From positions 19,277 to 83,276 of the forward strand of contig FLMG01002456.1 of assembly GCA_900088475.1 (NCBI GenBank): a stretch of 64,000 bases of DNA, read 5' to 3'. Both the position numbers and the translations under genes were made by a program. Position 1 is the stretch's first letter; each line of letters begins with the position of its first letter. The stretch comes from Hyphochytrium catenoides (Eukaryota > Sar > Hyphochytriomycetes > Hyphochytriales > Hyphochytriaceae). Positions 25,165-37,900 of the stretch are shown here, one piece after another. Under the pieces are notes generated by a model. That model was not told the origin of the DNA. It ran no database searches and was given only the letters and a program-made list of their open reading frames with translations.

Positions 25165-28120
25165 ATGACTGGCAGAGGGCCGGGTAGGCTGTCCACTTAT
25201 GGTAGTGTACCCTTAGGGTACCCCTGTAAATCAGAATTCACAACGTCCTGGTCACAACCGCCTGCCGGAGGGACTCGCATCTACCGGCCTGGAGACCCTC
25301 GGCAAAGGGCATGGGTCCATAACCTTGGACTCTGGTGCTTGCTAGGTGCCACCTTCTTCCTCTGGCACTGGACTTCCTGTAGCGGCCCACGTGAAGAGAC
25401 AGAGATTGTAAATGAAAGGTTAAATCCCCTTCTTATGGTCAAGGCCTCTCATCAGGTGCGCCAGGAAGGGCCAGAATTGAAAGGAAATCGAGCTTGGGTC
25501 AAAGACCCTCCGGTGGCGCTAGAGCACTGCCAATCATCTTTCTTTATGACATACGGCATGACTAAGCAATGCATGGAGGCTCTGCCCTATGATGACGCCA
25601 AGGCGAAGAGCACAATATCTTCGCTCGAAGCCATGGTAACCCACCTTTGGTCACTAACATTTCGGCTGATACAACGGTGCACTAACTCTGTTCATGACTT
25701 TAGATCCCTTCATATGCCTTTACGGGATGGGTGGAGAAAGAAGTAGAGTTTTCACCGAGCACTACTCTACCAGCCGCCTCCATACTCCAGAAGCTCGCCG
25801 AGTTGAAGGCTCACCAACACTTCCGCTCAGACTCTCACTTCCAGCAAGCTTTAGCTGAAGTTTTCATTCCGTTGGCAGACGCACACACTGCCTATCTAAA
25901 GCCTAGTCGGTATGCGCCTCTGCTGTTTCTTCAACCCCTGCGATTCAGGCACGTCCAAGGCAACCGATTTAGCGGTCAAAATGCAACGAGCAGCAGGATG
26001 AAGATTATTGCACTAGGATTTAATCATCTTGATGTTCAGCAGTACACGGCCTTATACGGAACGAATCCATTCAATGAGAAAGACCTCTCAAATTGGGAAG
26101 TCACACACATTGATGGCGTTGATGCTATCGAACACCTTCGGTTATTTGCGTTGGCCACAGTAGGCTTGGTGAAGGACACGAGTGGGCGGTTCAACCTCGC
26201 TGTCGAAGGCAGTGGACAATCTGGCCGAGGGTGGTTTCTTTGCCGCAGCCAGCGACATTATGGCGTTCCCCTCTCTGAATCGATCCAATATCGCTTCCAG
26301 AATCCCGAGAACGTAAGTGATGTTGTGGAGCTGTCCATCAAATGGATAGGTGTGAATTTGACTGCTAAAGCTGAAGACAACAGCTCCTCCAACAGCCACA
26401 CTCGAAGTGCCGCAGTCACCGATCAGATATATCGTAGAAGCCATCGCGGGACTTGGAACCCTCAGCATAACCTGATCAGCTTGATAGAGGGTGATGTGGC
26501 TGCATTAGAGGGGTCGCTGCATTCAGAGGAGGTTACTTTTGATGCAACTCTTCTGGAAACCAAGGACCGAGTCGGAACCCTTACGGTCAAGAGCTTTAGT
26601 CCTATCAACACCTCAGCAGTCATGGACTATTCTACCTGGCTTGACAACTATGCCGACTCTGTGATGGACGCACTTGAGACTTTTAGGGCCAAAAAGGGAC
26701 GATACTTGGTACTCGATCTAAGGTCCAACGGAGGAGGAGATATCTGGTAAGATAAAGCTATCTGGCTCAATCACCCGCTGCATTTCTCTTGCCATTCGTA
26801 TGCCACCATATACTGTACTTGCCGTTCCCGTCGTGTTCTGCTTTTCTTCTATACTTCTGATCCTTTTGCACTTCCCTTCCTATTCTCTCTGAGCCCTCCC
26901 CGTGCCCACTGCTATTACTCCGTAGCCTACCTTCTCCCTTACCAGCCTAAAGAAACTTCAGTGTAGAGTTCTGTTTAACTTTGCGCGGTGCACTTGCGTG
27001 ACCTGCGACTTCCTACTATGTGCACACAGCCTTGGGTATGCCCTAGCACGCTACCTCTTTCCAAATGTGTCAATTCAAACGGGTCTTAGCGAGGGGTCGG
27101 GCCCGCACCAGCATGCACGCTATCACATTAAACAGAGCCCCCTCCTTGTAGCTCTGGCACAACAAGGGGCTCTAGCAGCCCGTAAGGCCGCCGGACGCGT
27201 AAAGCGTACTCAGTGGGACCCATCTGCGTGGTTTAGGTAAACACCTTGTAATGGGTACTCATAATCTTAGCTGGTGGTCTAATCAATGTGTAATTAGCGC
27301 TGAGGACTCCCAACAGTTCGTCGACGAGGGCTGGATGCTAAGTGGTCAAAGGATTCTTCCCAGCGACACTCCATGGTCTCGAGGCTTGCGTTTCGGTTGC
27401 GCCCAATACTCTTCGCACTTTGAAGCCCCTGGGGTTGCTTGGACAGGTCTACCCCCTGAGCAGATTATCCTTCTGTCAGATGGCTTGTGTGGCTCGACTT
27501 GTGCCGTCTTTTCAAGTTTTGTGCAACACCACAAGCTCGCCAAGCTTGTCGTCGTCGGTGGTGTTGAATCTGCCACCGGACAACAGGTATGTGGGGAAAG
27601 ACCTTTTGCGGCAAGATAAATGGATGGGATTAACGTGCCCCATGATCTCGCAGTTTTGGGGCTTTCCTGGGGGTGAAGTGTACCGACTATCAACCCTTCT
27701 GCATGATGCAAAGCTGCTTGAGCTGGAAGAGAAGGTGCTCATGCCTAAGCCTTTACCGGACGGTGCGGATTTCTCCTTTACCCTTGCGGCCATTTACCCC
27801 TGGGGCGAACCTCAGAGCGTTGTCCCTCTAGAGTTTAGGTACAGTACGACTCAAGCTTATTCGTTATCGGTTTGACCTCATCCTCTCTGGACCTTACTGC
27901 AAGTCTTTCGAGCGCTTAGCTCAAGCCCCTCAGCGACCTACGTGCCACAGCTCATTCTGTGACCAACCCTCGCTGTTGCTCACAGTCCCTTTTTGGTTGT
28001 ATTCTAATGGGTATCATCTGCAGGTTTTCCCCAGCAGACTATCAGGTACAGTATGCCTCAAAAATTGAGAGCTTAGTCGCAGAAGTTGTGACCATAGTCA
28101 AGAGTACAATGACGGGCTAG
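25165..28120 (+). CDS. membrane-anchored S41-family (tail-specific-protease-like) peptidase, 6 exons, ~763 aa
   Basis: Predicted serine peptidase facing the lumen or outside. Exons: 25165-25635, 25704-26746, 27030-27236, 27298-27586, 27654-27838, 28024-28120; phases agree. The ATG at 25165 follows an in-frame TAG. Residues ~51-70 form a signal anchor (LGLWCLLGATFFLWHW). S41 features follow: an early ADAHTAYLKPSRY, the core LVLDLRSNGGGDICLGYALARYLFP spanning the second intron (first part LVLDLRSNGGG), the nucleophile region LLSDGLCGSTCAVFSSF, VVVGGVESATGQQ, and a terminal PLEFRFSPADYQ typical of the eukaryotic, fungal-like branch of the family. At 763 residues it is in the usual size range for that branch. 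The start of exon 4 could alternatively be at 27271. Substrates cannot be inferred. Confidence 0.85.
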
Positions 28121-29610
28121 CGCTCCTGCCTGCGCTGAAATGTTGGTTGGGCATAATAACCGAAGCAGAGCGTAAATATTGGAACAGCAATTCTCAGCAA
28201 GTCGAGGTTGCAGCACACTCCCTGTACGGTGTGCCTCTGATGTCTGCTCTCCTCCTTTCTGCAAACCATTAGGTGGCCATTCGGCCCATCATCGATCAAC
28301 TATCCCTTTTGCTATTCTAATTCATTGAGAGCAAGAGGGAAAACTGCAAGACAATCTTCATCTGACCTTTCATGCTTTTCATTGAGCTGGAGGCTCAACT
28401 GCAGCTGAGGGGCCAAAAACGGATCGTTCTCCACAATAGTTATTGGGATTCAAGAGGAAGGAGCCGTTTAGGAGAGAAATGTGAAGACTAAGAGATCTCC
28501 ACTGTGGTATTACCACGACAGGGGACGTTTTGATAGTGTCATACATACTGTTAGGAAGAAAGTACAAGAACCGCAAGCTGCAAGCTCGCGTATTACTACG
28601 GCCATGTGACTAATGGATTTACTAGGACTTCTGTGCGACAATTATCGGAAGGAATACCTCACCTCATAACGGTTATATAGTGCCTATACGAACAAGACTA
28701 GGTAGGATAGATAAGGTGAACAAGCTCATAATCTGAGCGCTGGTGTTATACGTCAACCTTAGGACGAAAAAGTGTTTTGTCTTGACAGTTCATGGGCCTT
28801 GCAGAGAAAAGACAGCACACAGACGTTGGGCTTAGTAATACGATTCTAGATGTCTGTGGCTGGGATCTGCAGCTTAAGCTGTAATAGTGCTGATGAGGAT
28901 CCCATAATTAACGGGTAGGGTAGGATCATTCTTCGTTTTCAGTAGTAAAACCATTTTTTGATAGAGAGCAAGGAAGAAGAGTGAGAGACAGGGGAGGGGA
29001 GGTACAGTCAGGGGAGACAGAGTAATGAGATATATATACCGATAGCTATGGGAATGCACTAAATGGGAGAGAGTCAGAGCGAGCATGAGATCATGTATGA
29101 GAGAGACAGAGTGAACATGCAAGAACATCCTGTTGCAAGAAGGGGAAGTATGGCGCTGTGATGATGATGGTCTTGTCTTAGACTGGTTACGGCAGCATCT
29201 GCATCATCAGCTTTGCAAAGCACCGGATCCCTTTATACCTCTACCTTCCAAATAAGGTTGATGAGACTACATTGAGACTCTCTCTGAGCCAGGTCCAGTT
29301 TCTCCACACCATTGCCATGCTCTACTCTCGATGGTGATTGCCACCTTGAGAGGTGAAGTGCTAGAATAGCAACAAGTTGGCTTTCCAAAGAGACATTACT
29401 GAAGACAAGGCCACCACGATCGACGTGGGCCGTCAGATAAGAGGTCTGAAACGCTACTCCTCGAGATGAGCATTTGAGGCCAACTGAATACGCCTATGTT
29501 CTCAGCACGGCAGATGATGTTAGAAGCAGGCGGATAAGACCGCTGTCGATCACAGGCAGGGAGAATCCGATTTAGACCGTGCCATTCCCTCCTGTAGGAA
29601 TCCTCGGAGA
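28121..29610. other. intergenic region, no gene seen
   Basis: About 1.5 kb with short ORFs only and a weak GA-rich patch around 28960-29110. It precedes the HECT ligase gene on the same strand and presumably contains its promoter. Confidence 0.5.
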
Positions 29611-32600
29611 ATGGCAGTCTCAGCTGGGTGCTTCTGGCTCTATTTTTTTGCCTTCGCGACTATTGGGATCCAAGTATGGCCGGTGACGGCGGAGCTCCTA
29701 GTAGAGCTCAAGCCGCTTCATGCACTCCGGCGCCTTCAATCCTCCGTCGTGGGCACGCCTATGGTCCCGTTACCTGCGCCTTCAAACTCTACCGCAAGCG
29801 GTCCTTCTCAGACGCCAGCGCTTGACAGCAGTAAGTCGGTCGTGTCAGGGATTGGCCATGAGCTATAACCATAATGATGGTAACAGAGTATCGTACGAAG
29901 AATGGGCAGAGGGAAAGAAGAGGAGAAATGGGTGCTGCTTCCGATACCGCACGAGGCCAAGGCTAACAAACACTTCTCGTACCCGCTCTAGACGTCGCGA
30001 TATATATTTATGTCTTCTTTGGCGGCATGTGCGGCGTCGGCACCCTAGCACTGCTGGGTTACTGTTATCATCAACGGCGACTACGTCGCTTCGTAGACAG
30101 TGACAACCTTAACAACAATATGCAGCGCTACACCCTGGTGGATAGGTATTCCCAACGAACAGAGTTCAACCATCGTATATCGCTTACTATTCCCTTTCGC
30201 CGATTCAGTTTCTTGGATGCAGGCTTGGCCGAGTGGATGTGCTCTATCTGCTATCATGAAAATCACCCAGCTAAAAAAGAATGTGTCATGTGCGGTGCTC
30301 CGCAAGGTCTGATTGACATGTTTCTTCGCCCTCAAGACTCTGTATCACCTCCCGCAAATCCGTCGGGATCTCTGATCTCTGCTACCATGCCCTAACAACT
30401 GACACTGTTTACTTGCAGTGATAACGGAGAATTCTGCCACTGACCAGAATCGCAACCGTCAGACTTCCGGGCGACTTGATCGCCAGATTTCGGGTCTCTT
30501 CGAAGGCTCCGGAGCTGGAGCTACTCAAATCTCCTCTGCTGCAGCGAACGGGGTGGACATGGCTGCGAGGCAAAGGTCGCTGCACGTCCGGAGGCTAAAT
30601 ATGCACACGTTGACGCAGAGGCAGAGAGGGGCTCGGCGTAGAACTATCTGGAGGCGAGTAGCAGCAGATGATGGGCAACTGCGATGGGTAGGACTCTCGA
30701 CTCCGCTACACTCCTCCTCTTTATCTTCACACTCAAAAGCTCATAAGGGTGGTGCTAGGTCCGCTTCGAGCCTGGTCCTACATCTAGGGTGAGTGTGCTG
30801 CAGGGAAGTGGGTCCACAGAGCCCACAGGCGATTACGTTAGTGCGGATAGCCCAAGTAGTCGAGGAGAGTCAAACGCTACAAACGGCGATACTAGTAAAA
30901 GAAAAGATCTAAAGCGGGGCGCATCTCAAGACTTCACTTCCCAAGGCATGCAAGTGTCAGTGGGCTTTGTTCGGCAGGTTGATGAGAAAGGAAATGTGAA
31001 CTGGGTAACTGCAGGTAACACCATCAGACATCGTTTTGTGATCATTTCTGTCTTTGTATCTCCTAGTACGTCGGATCTGTCCGTCATGCACTTGCCGCAT
31101 TTTGTAGCCACATAATTTACTGAGTCATGACATACATCTTTTGACTCAGACCAAGTTAAGGTGGGAGAAATCGTCCAGCTTGAAGACGATGAAGTGCCAC
31201 CGCATCGGGCCATTGTTGATGTGGAAGAGATTATGGCTAAGCCTTTCAGAACAAAGCTTCGCTGGTTCCTTGAAGAGTTAGAGCACGTCGGCGTTCCTTG
31301 GGAGGAGGGGCATTTACTTCTTAGTAAGTGCCAAAGAATATTCGACTAGATGAGGCCTAGTTTGACCCTTTCGTCTCCCTCCCACAGAGATCAGGAGGGA
31401 AGCTGTCTTGCAGGAGAGTATGCACCTGCTAATGCTCGTACCAGCTTCAGATCTGCGACAAAGACTAAGGATAGAATTTATTGACGAGCCTGGGCTTGAC
31501 GCCGGAGGCTTAATGAGGTTGGCCTTTGTCTACTCCGTCTCAACCTATCGACGGTACCTGACGACGTATCTATGTATGCAGGGAATGGTTCCTTCTGCTC
31601 TGTAATCAACTTTTTGACGAGAGTTTAGGCCTGTTTCAGCGGACTGAAGCGGAAAACGTTGGGTATTACATCAACCCGGCTTCGGGTGCTGTCTGCGCTG
31701 ACCACCTGAAGTACTTCCAATTTGTCGGACGCCTTATAGCGAAGGCCCTCTTGGAAGGGCAGGTATTCACTGCACATTTCGCGCTTCCTCTGTTCAAGGT
31801 AGGTCCTTCAACTTGCAATATGAGCCCGTGCGATCAATCGGCGATTAATGCGACTCCAAAGCATCTCTTAGGGGTTCCCATCTCCTTCTCGGACCTGGAG
31901 TTTCTGGATGAGGAGCTCTACCGGAATTGTATGTACATAGCCGACAACGAAGGCGTAGAGTCCTTATCACTAGATTTTAGCGTGGTAAGTTGTTGAACAC
32001 CTGCCGCAAACCTCCATTATGTTTCTTTCCAAGCCCGCTTGCTCATGGAGCATCTCTTGATCAAAGTGGCTTTGGCCCGTTATGCCCTACCCTTTGTGTA
32101 AGGCTGTTCACTGACTTCGTCCCTGATCTGAACTTTGTCCAGCAACGCCTTGATGCTCCAGGAGTGGTAACAACTATTGACTTGAAGCCGGATGGACGGA
32201 ACATCGAAGTGACGGACGAGAACAAGTTTGAGTATCTGAACCTCTTGCTGAAATACCGTATGCTGGATAGCATCAACGACCAAGTGTCGGCCCTTATCAA
32301 GGGTCTCTATGAGGTGCTTCCGCAGAGTTTACTAGTCGTCTTCGACTACCAAGAGCTAGAGTTATTACTTTGCGGTAGGTTCGAGACCTGTTAGTGACGC
32401 GGCTATATCCTTCTAGCTTCTTCTTTTGCCAATCACTTGTGGTCAGGTTAAACCTCTCCAGCGTTAGGCCTTTCATGTTGCAATGCGACTCACATTAATC
32501 TTTCTCTTCAGGCGTACCCGAGATTGATGTGGACGATTGGGAGGCTCATACAGATGTCAAATATCGCGATATGGACAAAGGGACTAAGCAGGAGAAAAGG

Positions 32601-33279
32601 GTGGTCAAGTGGTTCTGGGAGGTCCTCCGCTCCTGGAGTCAGCCAGAGCGTGCTAAACTTCTACAATTCGTTACTGGTGCGTTGAGTGCCGTTAAATGCT
32701 CCTATCTTGATCTCTGTTTCTGCGTCCTCCGGTTGCTGAACTAAGACATACCTCATTCCCTATACGGGGCTCGCACTGTCTTTTCTGATCTCGCTTGCCT
32801 CCTGTCAATCTCCTCTTCATCTCTCGCACCTTTTCTCTGACGCCCAAGGGGTCACCCTGTTGTTGTACAATCACATGCTTCTGCCGCATCTCTCCTCGGT
32901 CCTTTGGACACCTCATGTCTCCAAGTTCCGTTTTCCCATTGCCTACCTTACTTCCCAACTGAGTGCTTGAAATACACTTCAGCTCTTTCGTAGTCCTCAT
33001 TGTGTCTCAGCCGGGAGTTTTGCTAATTGTCCTACATGCGTGGCAGGTACTTCACGTGTACCCATCGAGGGCTTCAAGGCATTAGTTAGTAATGACGGCA
33101 GGATTAGGCGGTTCAACCTTCACGTGGTGCCCAAGGGTATTCCTCCAGCAGGCCTGTTCCCGAAGGCTCACACGTGCTTCAACCGGCTAGATGTTCCTCT
33201 CTACGACTCCAAGGAAGACCTGGAGACTTATCTATCACTTGTCGTAAATATGGAGATCACGGGGTTCTCTATGCAGTGA
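29611..33279 (+). CDS. membrane-anchored RanBP2-zinc-finger/HECT E3 ubiquitin ligase, 11 exons, ~762 aa
   Basis: Transfers ubiquitin from E2 to substrates through a catalytic cysteine. Exons: 29611-29830, 29992-30306, 30419-30687, 30804-31014, 31150-31323, 31388-31517, 31582-31798, 31862-31984, 32143-32374, 32512-32676, 33047-33279. A hydrophobic N-terminus (CFWLYFFAFATIGIQVW) looks like a signal peptide. A Ser/Pro-rich linker leads to a second hydrophobic segment (YIYVFFGGMCGVGTLALLGY) followed by QRRLRR, the stop-transfer pattern of a type I protein. Next is a RanBP2-type zinc finger, WMCSICYHENHPAKKECVMC, which fits W-x-C-x2-C...N...C-x2-C. The HECT domain runs from ~residue 430: FIDEPGLDAGG, REWFLLLCNQLFDESLG, GRLIAKALLEG, HLLGVPISFSDLEFLDEE and the catalytic AHTCFNRLDVPLY. 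Zinc finger and HECT would both be cytosolic. The second/third exon junction is the weakest. Confidence 0.87.
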
Positions 33280-33919
33280 GGTTGTCACATTCGTAAAGGG
33301 GTTCAGCCCCATATCTTCCTGTCTTTTCTTATATCTATCTCCTACTATTTATTTGTTAATACATCGATGTACCCTAGTTCGCCTCAATGGCCTCGCTTAT
33401 AGCCGTACGGCCTGGTGATATTTCTTGTATTTGTATGGGGGTTGCAAGGGTTGAGCCAGGGAATTCGGCCGGGTTTGAGACCTAGCTCCAGTCCTCGATT
33501 GCCCAGATACAATGCCAGGCTGGTGCTTTGTAGTAGGTCATCAGCAAGGTCATCAGTGTGAAAAGCCCTTCTACCAGGCCAAGCACAATATTATGAAAAA
33601 GAGGGCCCGACTAGTTCCCCATCAATGCACGTCCTCCTGATAAAAGTATGGGAGGTCTTGTTGAGGGCAATGGCAGTGTAAGATGGTAGAGCTTCCTCAT
33701 CTCCATTAGCTGCTATCAAAGTCAGGAAGATCTCTTTTGCCTCTCTGTCTCGATCACCTTCAACCTCCACCGGGACGATTAGTAATGAAAGGGGCTATAT
33801 ACGGAATATGGTGAGAAGTGGAAGACCCTGTGCTGTGGTTGTTCGGCACTAGGGCTGCGGGGGTTACAGACCTCCTTCCGCCAGTGTCTGAAAGGTAACG
33901 CCCAACCGACACCGCGTTG

Positions 33920-33961
<42 letters not shown>

Positions 33962-34405
33962 NNNCTCTCTCCTCTCGCTCTCTCCCTCTCCCTCCATTCC
34001 TGTCTCTCTCTCTGTTTGCTCTCTCCCTCTATACTTTTCTCTCCATCGGTTCTTTTTCTGTCTTTTCCTCAAAAACGCCTTCTCCTACGCACGTTAGGAA
34101 TCTTTCTCTCATCTTCTGCCACCCTGATCTCACCAATGAAGCAAGATTAGGTTATATCTGCCTTTCGTCTAACGTCCCCGGATTGTAAAGCGAAAGCACC
34201 CACCTCCAGGCACTGAGAACAACCTATGAAGCATAGGACGGAGTCGCCAGACAGAACATCGGTGCTGATCTCTGCACGGCGTTTGGACCAAGCGCTACGT
34301 ACAACCTATTCCCAATTCGGTTGACGAGCCGCTCAACTTTGCGCGTGTGGTCCTGAAAAACAGAGACCGGCAATCGAGTTGTGAAGATATCAAGATAAGC
34401 AAGAG
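33280..34405. other. spacer with CT-rich repeat and small assembly gap
   Basis: About 1.1 kb between two plus-strand genes. Apart from the CT microsatellite (separate entry) I see nothing recognisable. It should hold the promoter of the pyrophosphatase gene. Confidence 0.5.
33921..34030. repeat. CT microsatellite containing a 3-nt gap
   Basis: A nearly perfect (CT)n run, then interrupted CTCTCC/CTCC repeats; the NNN at 33962-33964 marks where the assembler could not resolve its length. Confidence 0.9.
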
Positions 34406-37400
34406 ATGTCAGATCCCACCAAGCCAACCGAGTCCCCTGGGCATGAGGCGAGTCAGAGCAGAATCCCAGAGCTGACAATGCCTCCTACCCAAGCATTGGA
34501 AGGCTTACCAGGCAGTGCTAGGTCGATCAGCACAGCTGAAATGGAAGCACTCACTCCAGTGGAGGTGAAGTCAGCACGCGGAAGAGTTATGCGGCGGAAG
34601 AGTCAAGTGGAGCAGGCTGTGGTGTTGCATCGTGATGAGAGCGACTTCCTCCTCAAGCAACTTGAGGCAGATATCACGCATGAACCGAATAGGCTGGAGG
34701 TGAGTGGTCAGATGACAGAAAAGGCGGGAGGGGAAGGCGAAGCTGCCGCTTGAGTTGACGCTGCTCATAGACCAGCACGAAGAGATACGAGCAACTACTG
34801 TGTGCAGGGCACAGGGGTGGATGTAGGTAGGGAGTAGTGAGACTTAACGCTCGAATTTCGTTAAGAGACTACATTAGCGGTATAGGCAAGACGAGGTTGT
34901 CAACCTTTGACCGTCAGGGTGACCCTTTATACGACTCTTGCCTTACTTTAGGCAGACAAGTCTCTACTGGATGCTCTCAAAGGGGCCGTGTTCGTGGGGC
35001 ATACCAAGACCGACATGGACTCCATTGGCTCAGCCATCGCCTGTGCTTTACTCTTCGACGGGACGGCCGCCAGGGCCAGCGATATAAACAGCGAGACGGA
35101 GTTTGTTCTCAATCACTTTAAAGCGGAGCTTCCTCCGCCTTTTAAGGTCCGTCAGCTCATCACCTTTGAGCACTTATGTTGTCGGCTACGTTCTTTCTGG
35201 TCTTCATCCACAATCTCTCAATGCTTTCACTTGATCTAATTAAACGCTCGCTGGGCCTTTCTGTGTTCTATGCCGTACATCGGGATCTCATGGAGCCTAG
35301 AAAATTTGGGCTCGTTCGGCCATTGACTCCTTGGCAACTATTTGCTCTTGCTCTAGTCCTCGACCTCGTCCTCGTCCTCTTGGAGGATAGCTTCCTTCTC
35401 CTACCTCATTGACCCCTATCTGTGGCCCAGGAGTTCCAGAATTGTTCGAAAGTCGTCCTGGTGGATCACAATCAGAGGAGTCAGATGGCCGAGGGGGTTG
35501 ATATGAAGAAGATTGTGGGCATTATTGATCATCACGCACTCCAGGTAAGCTCAGATTGTTGATACTCGAACTGTTGGAGTGACAAGCGAAGATAGAAGTA
35601 GAGAAGGGATTGGAGGCATAGAAATGGAGATGAAGAAGGCAACATCATATGTTCAACAAGCCTTGTACTACGGAATAATATCGGAGACTGTAGGTACTAT
35701 TAAAAGGAACAGAATGATGGAAAGGACTCTGGGGGGTTCCAAGCTGAGAGACCAGACCAGTGGCCCAGTGTCCTGTTGACCGCAGGCTGTCTTACAGCTA
35801 CCTAACGCCTCTAACTACTTGATTGTTGCCTCGCCGTATGTTAGAGCGGCACCGTGGTGACTGATCACCCTATCTACATCGACATTCGTCCTTGGGGCTC
35901 GGCGTGCTCCATCGTGGCTCATCTTTTCCTTACTCTTAGGAAAAAGATTTCCCCAACGGTGGCAGGCCTTCTCCTAGGGGGTATCTTATCAGACACCCTC
36001 GCATTGCGGTCTCCGACCACCAGAGAGGTGAGGGACTGCGATACGCGTTCACGTCAGAGTCTTTTGCTCTCCCAATTTTACTGATTTGGTGGGAGGTCTC
36101 TCCGTTCTTTTCCTGGGCTGCCTTAAGGACGAAGATCCCACACTTGGTAGCTGAAAGTGAACTAGCTGTCGCATCTCTTTCTCCCCAGTCAACTTGAAGC
36201 TACCGCCTCCAGGGAAGAGTTGATGTTTCTCTTTCTGCCTATCCTTCCACTCTCTCACTCCAGGTGGACCGCCTTAATGTCGCCATGCTCTCTAAGCTGG
36301 CCGGAGTGCATGACTGCGACCAATTGGCGCGGGACATGTTCAAGGCCAAGTCCAAGAATTTCCTCTCAATGTCTGCCTACGCAGTCTGCACCGGTGATCA
36401 GAAGGTAACGTCATAATCCCGCCAATCACCGATCACCTTTTCCATTCCGGGGGCTCTAGGTCTTGCTTTCCTCCTTCGACCGTTTTGGACCCTGTCTGAC
36501 ACCAGACATGCAACTTCGCTTTTTAGGTATTCAAGTTTGAGGGTCCTGGTAAGCAGGAGTTTAGCGTTGGCTTTGGCGTCGTCGAGACGACGGACCTGGA
36601 TGGGCTTATGACAAGGAAGGAGGAACTTAGGGAGGAACTCCGACATGTGAGGGTGGAACAGAAAACTGAGGTAACGTCAATGTCGTCAGCTAGCTTCATG
36701 CTCGATGGGCGGGCAACAACGTAGTCTTTTAGGCGCTAGTCTATTGTCCTTGGACAAACCAAATGTATCTGGCACATGATAACCTTCTCAAGTTTGGGCT
36801 TGAGCTACCTTCCTGCATTCTTTTCTGTTGTCTGATGCACGTGGGATTGATAACCCTGGCATTCACATAACCTTTCTGTCTCTCCTGTCCTCTGCAGTTT
36901 TCCTTCCTAGCACTGGTGGACGTCGTCAGCTTGCAGGCCAAGTTGCTCCTATGCGGTCCTGCGGAAGCAATTCTTGCAGAGAAAGCTTTCAAGGGAGACA
37001 TGCTGGAAGACGGCGTCATGGCATTAGGTAAAGAGCTCAGCTAGAATCTAACATGAGATGGGGATAGAACTTCCCTAGAAACAAGAACCCACTTTTCGTC
37101 TGCCACTCTTCAGGCAACCGAGTAAGCCGCAAGTTGGACTATATTCCGCCTATTTCGGATGTACTCTCTTCCGCCTCTTTCAGTCATTCTCCTGAGGACC
37201 TGAGACAAATGGGACGACCTTCAGAGGAGACCGAGCTGTTCGTTCCCAAGGGCGCTTGTTGCGCTAAGTTGGAGCGGAGAAAGAGCTCGAGGCTTGGCCT
37301 GCCAGTAGGTGAGGCCGCTCATGGCTGCACCCCTCCATCCTGCTCTACGGAGAAGACACAGTCTAGGCAGAGCCTAACGGGTATCGCTCTCCGCTCATGA
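34406..37400 (+). CDS. manganese-dependent (family II, DHH-type) inorganic pyrophosphatase, 8 exons, ~495 aa
   Basis: Hydrolyses pyrophosphate to phosphate. Exons: 34406-34699, 34952-35146, 35431-35544, 35845-36027, 36264-36404, 36527-36670, 36898-37027, 37114-37400; all phases agree. DHH motifs in order: VGHTKTDMDSIGSA (motif I, with D-x-D), VVLVDHNQRSQ (the DHN of family II rather than the DHR of Prune exopolyphosphatases), GIIDHHAL (DHH), PWGSACSIVAHL and GILSDTLALRSPTTRE. The C-terminal DHHA2 lobe ends with VSRKLDYIPPISDVL, the substrate-binding SRK motif of family II enzymes. Compared with the ~310-residue bacterial enzymes it carries ~95 extra residues at the N-terminus (polar, with RRKS) and a ~75-residue polar, Cys/Ser-rich tail. 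Family II enzymes are mainly bacterial, which makes the gene unusual for a eukaryote, although it now carries local-style introns. Confidence 0.88.
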
Positions 37401-37900
37401 TAAGGGAAAAATTTGAGATTTGTACCAGTTCTATTGACTTTACTGGGCAACTATCTGCCCTGCCGTGCTTGGGCTCTATGATGAATAACCCAATGTCCAA
37501 TGCTGATTAGTATTTATGTTCGCCAACTCAAATCGCCAGATATACCACTAACTATAGTACTTTCGTAAACGGCCTCAACTGGAGGCGCAGTCACTGAGTA
37601 AGTGGTCGTGGGGCCGGAGATTTTTGTATTGACAGACAGACGTGTAAAACCAAAATCACTTCGGTTGTCTGATCTGAATCTTTAGCAGATGTGGTGGGTT
37701 GAGATGGTCTCACAATCTCTGTGAGGTGTTACCACTGCTGTCCGGACACCAATCATAAATAATTTCAGCCGGCCTCCAGTTGAGACGCTTTGGTGTGACA
37801 GTTGAGTCCACTCCCTGTGCACATAATTGTTAAGGCAGCCTCCCCTCCTTAGTCTTGAAAGGAACCATCAAGAAAGTCTTCAAAGGTTCGATAGTAGAAA
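37401..37900. other. tail-to-tail spacer
   Basis: About 500 bases between converging pyrophosphatase and helicase genes. It contains a short inverted element: a self-complementary CCTCAACTGGAGG near 37572 and a related copy in the other orientation (GGCCTCCAGTTGAG) near 37771. Nothing else is recognised. Confidence 0.4.

Noticed and set aside
33779-34150. ORFs on both strands across the CT repeat
   Set aside because: Simple-repeat translation that also runs through the NNN gap.
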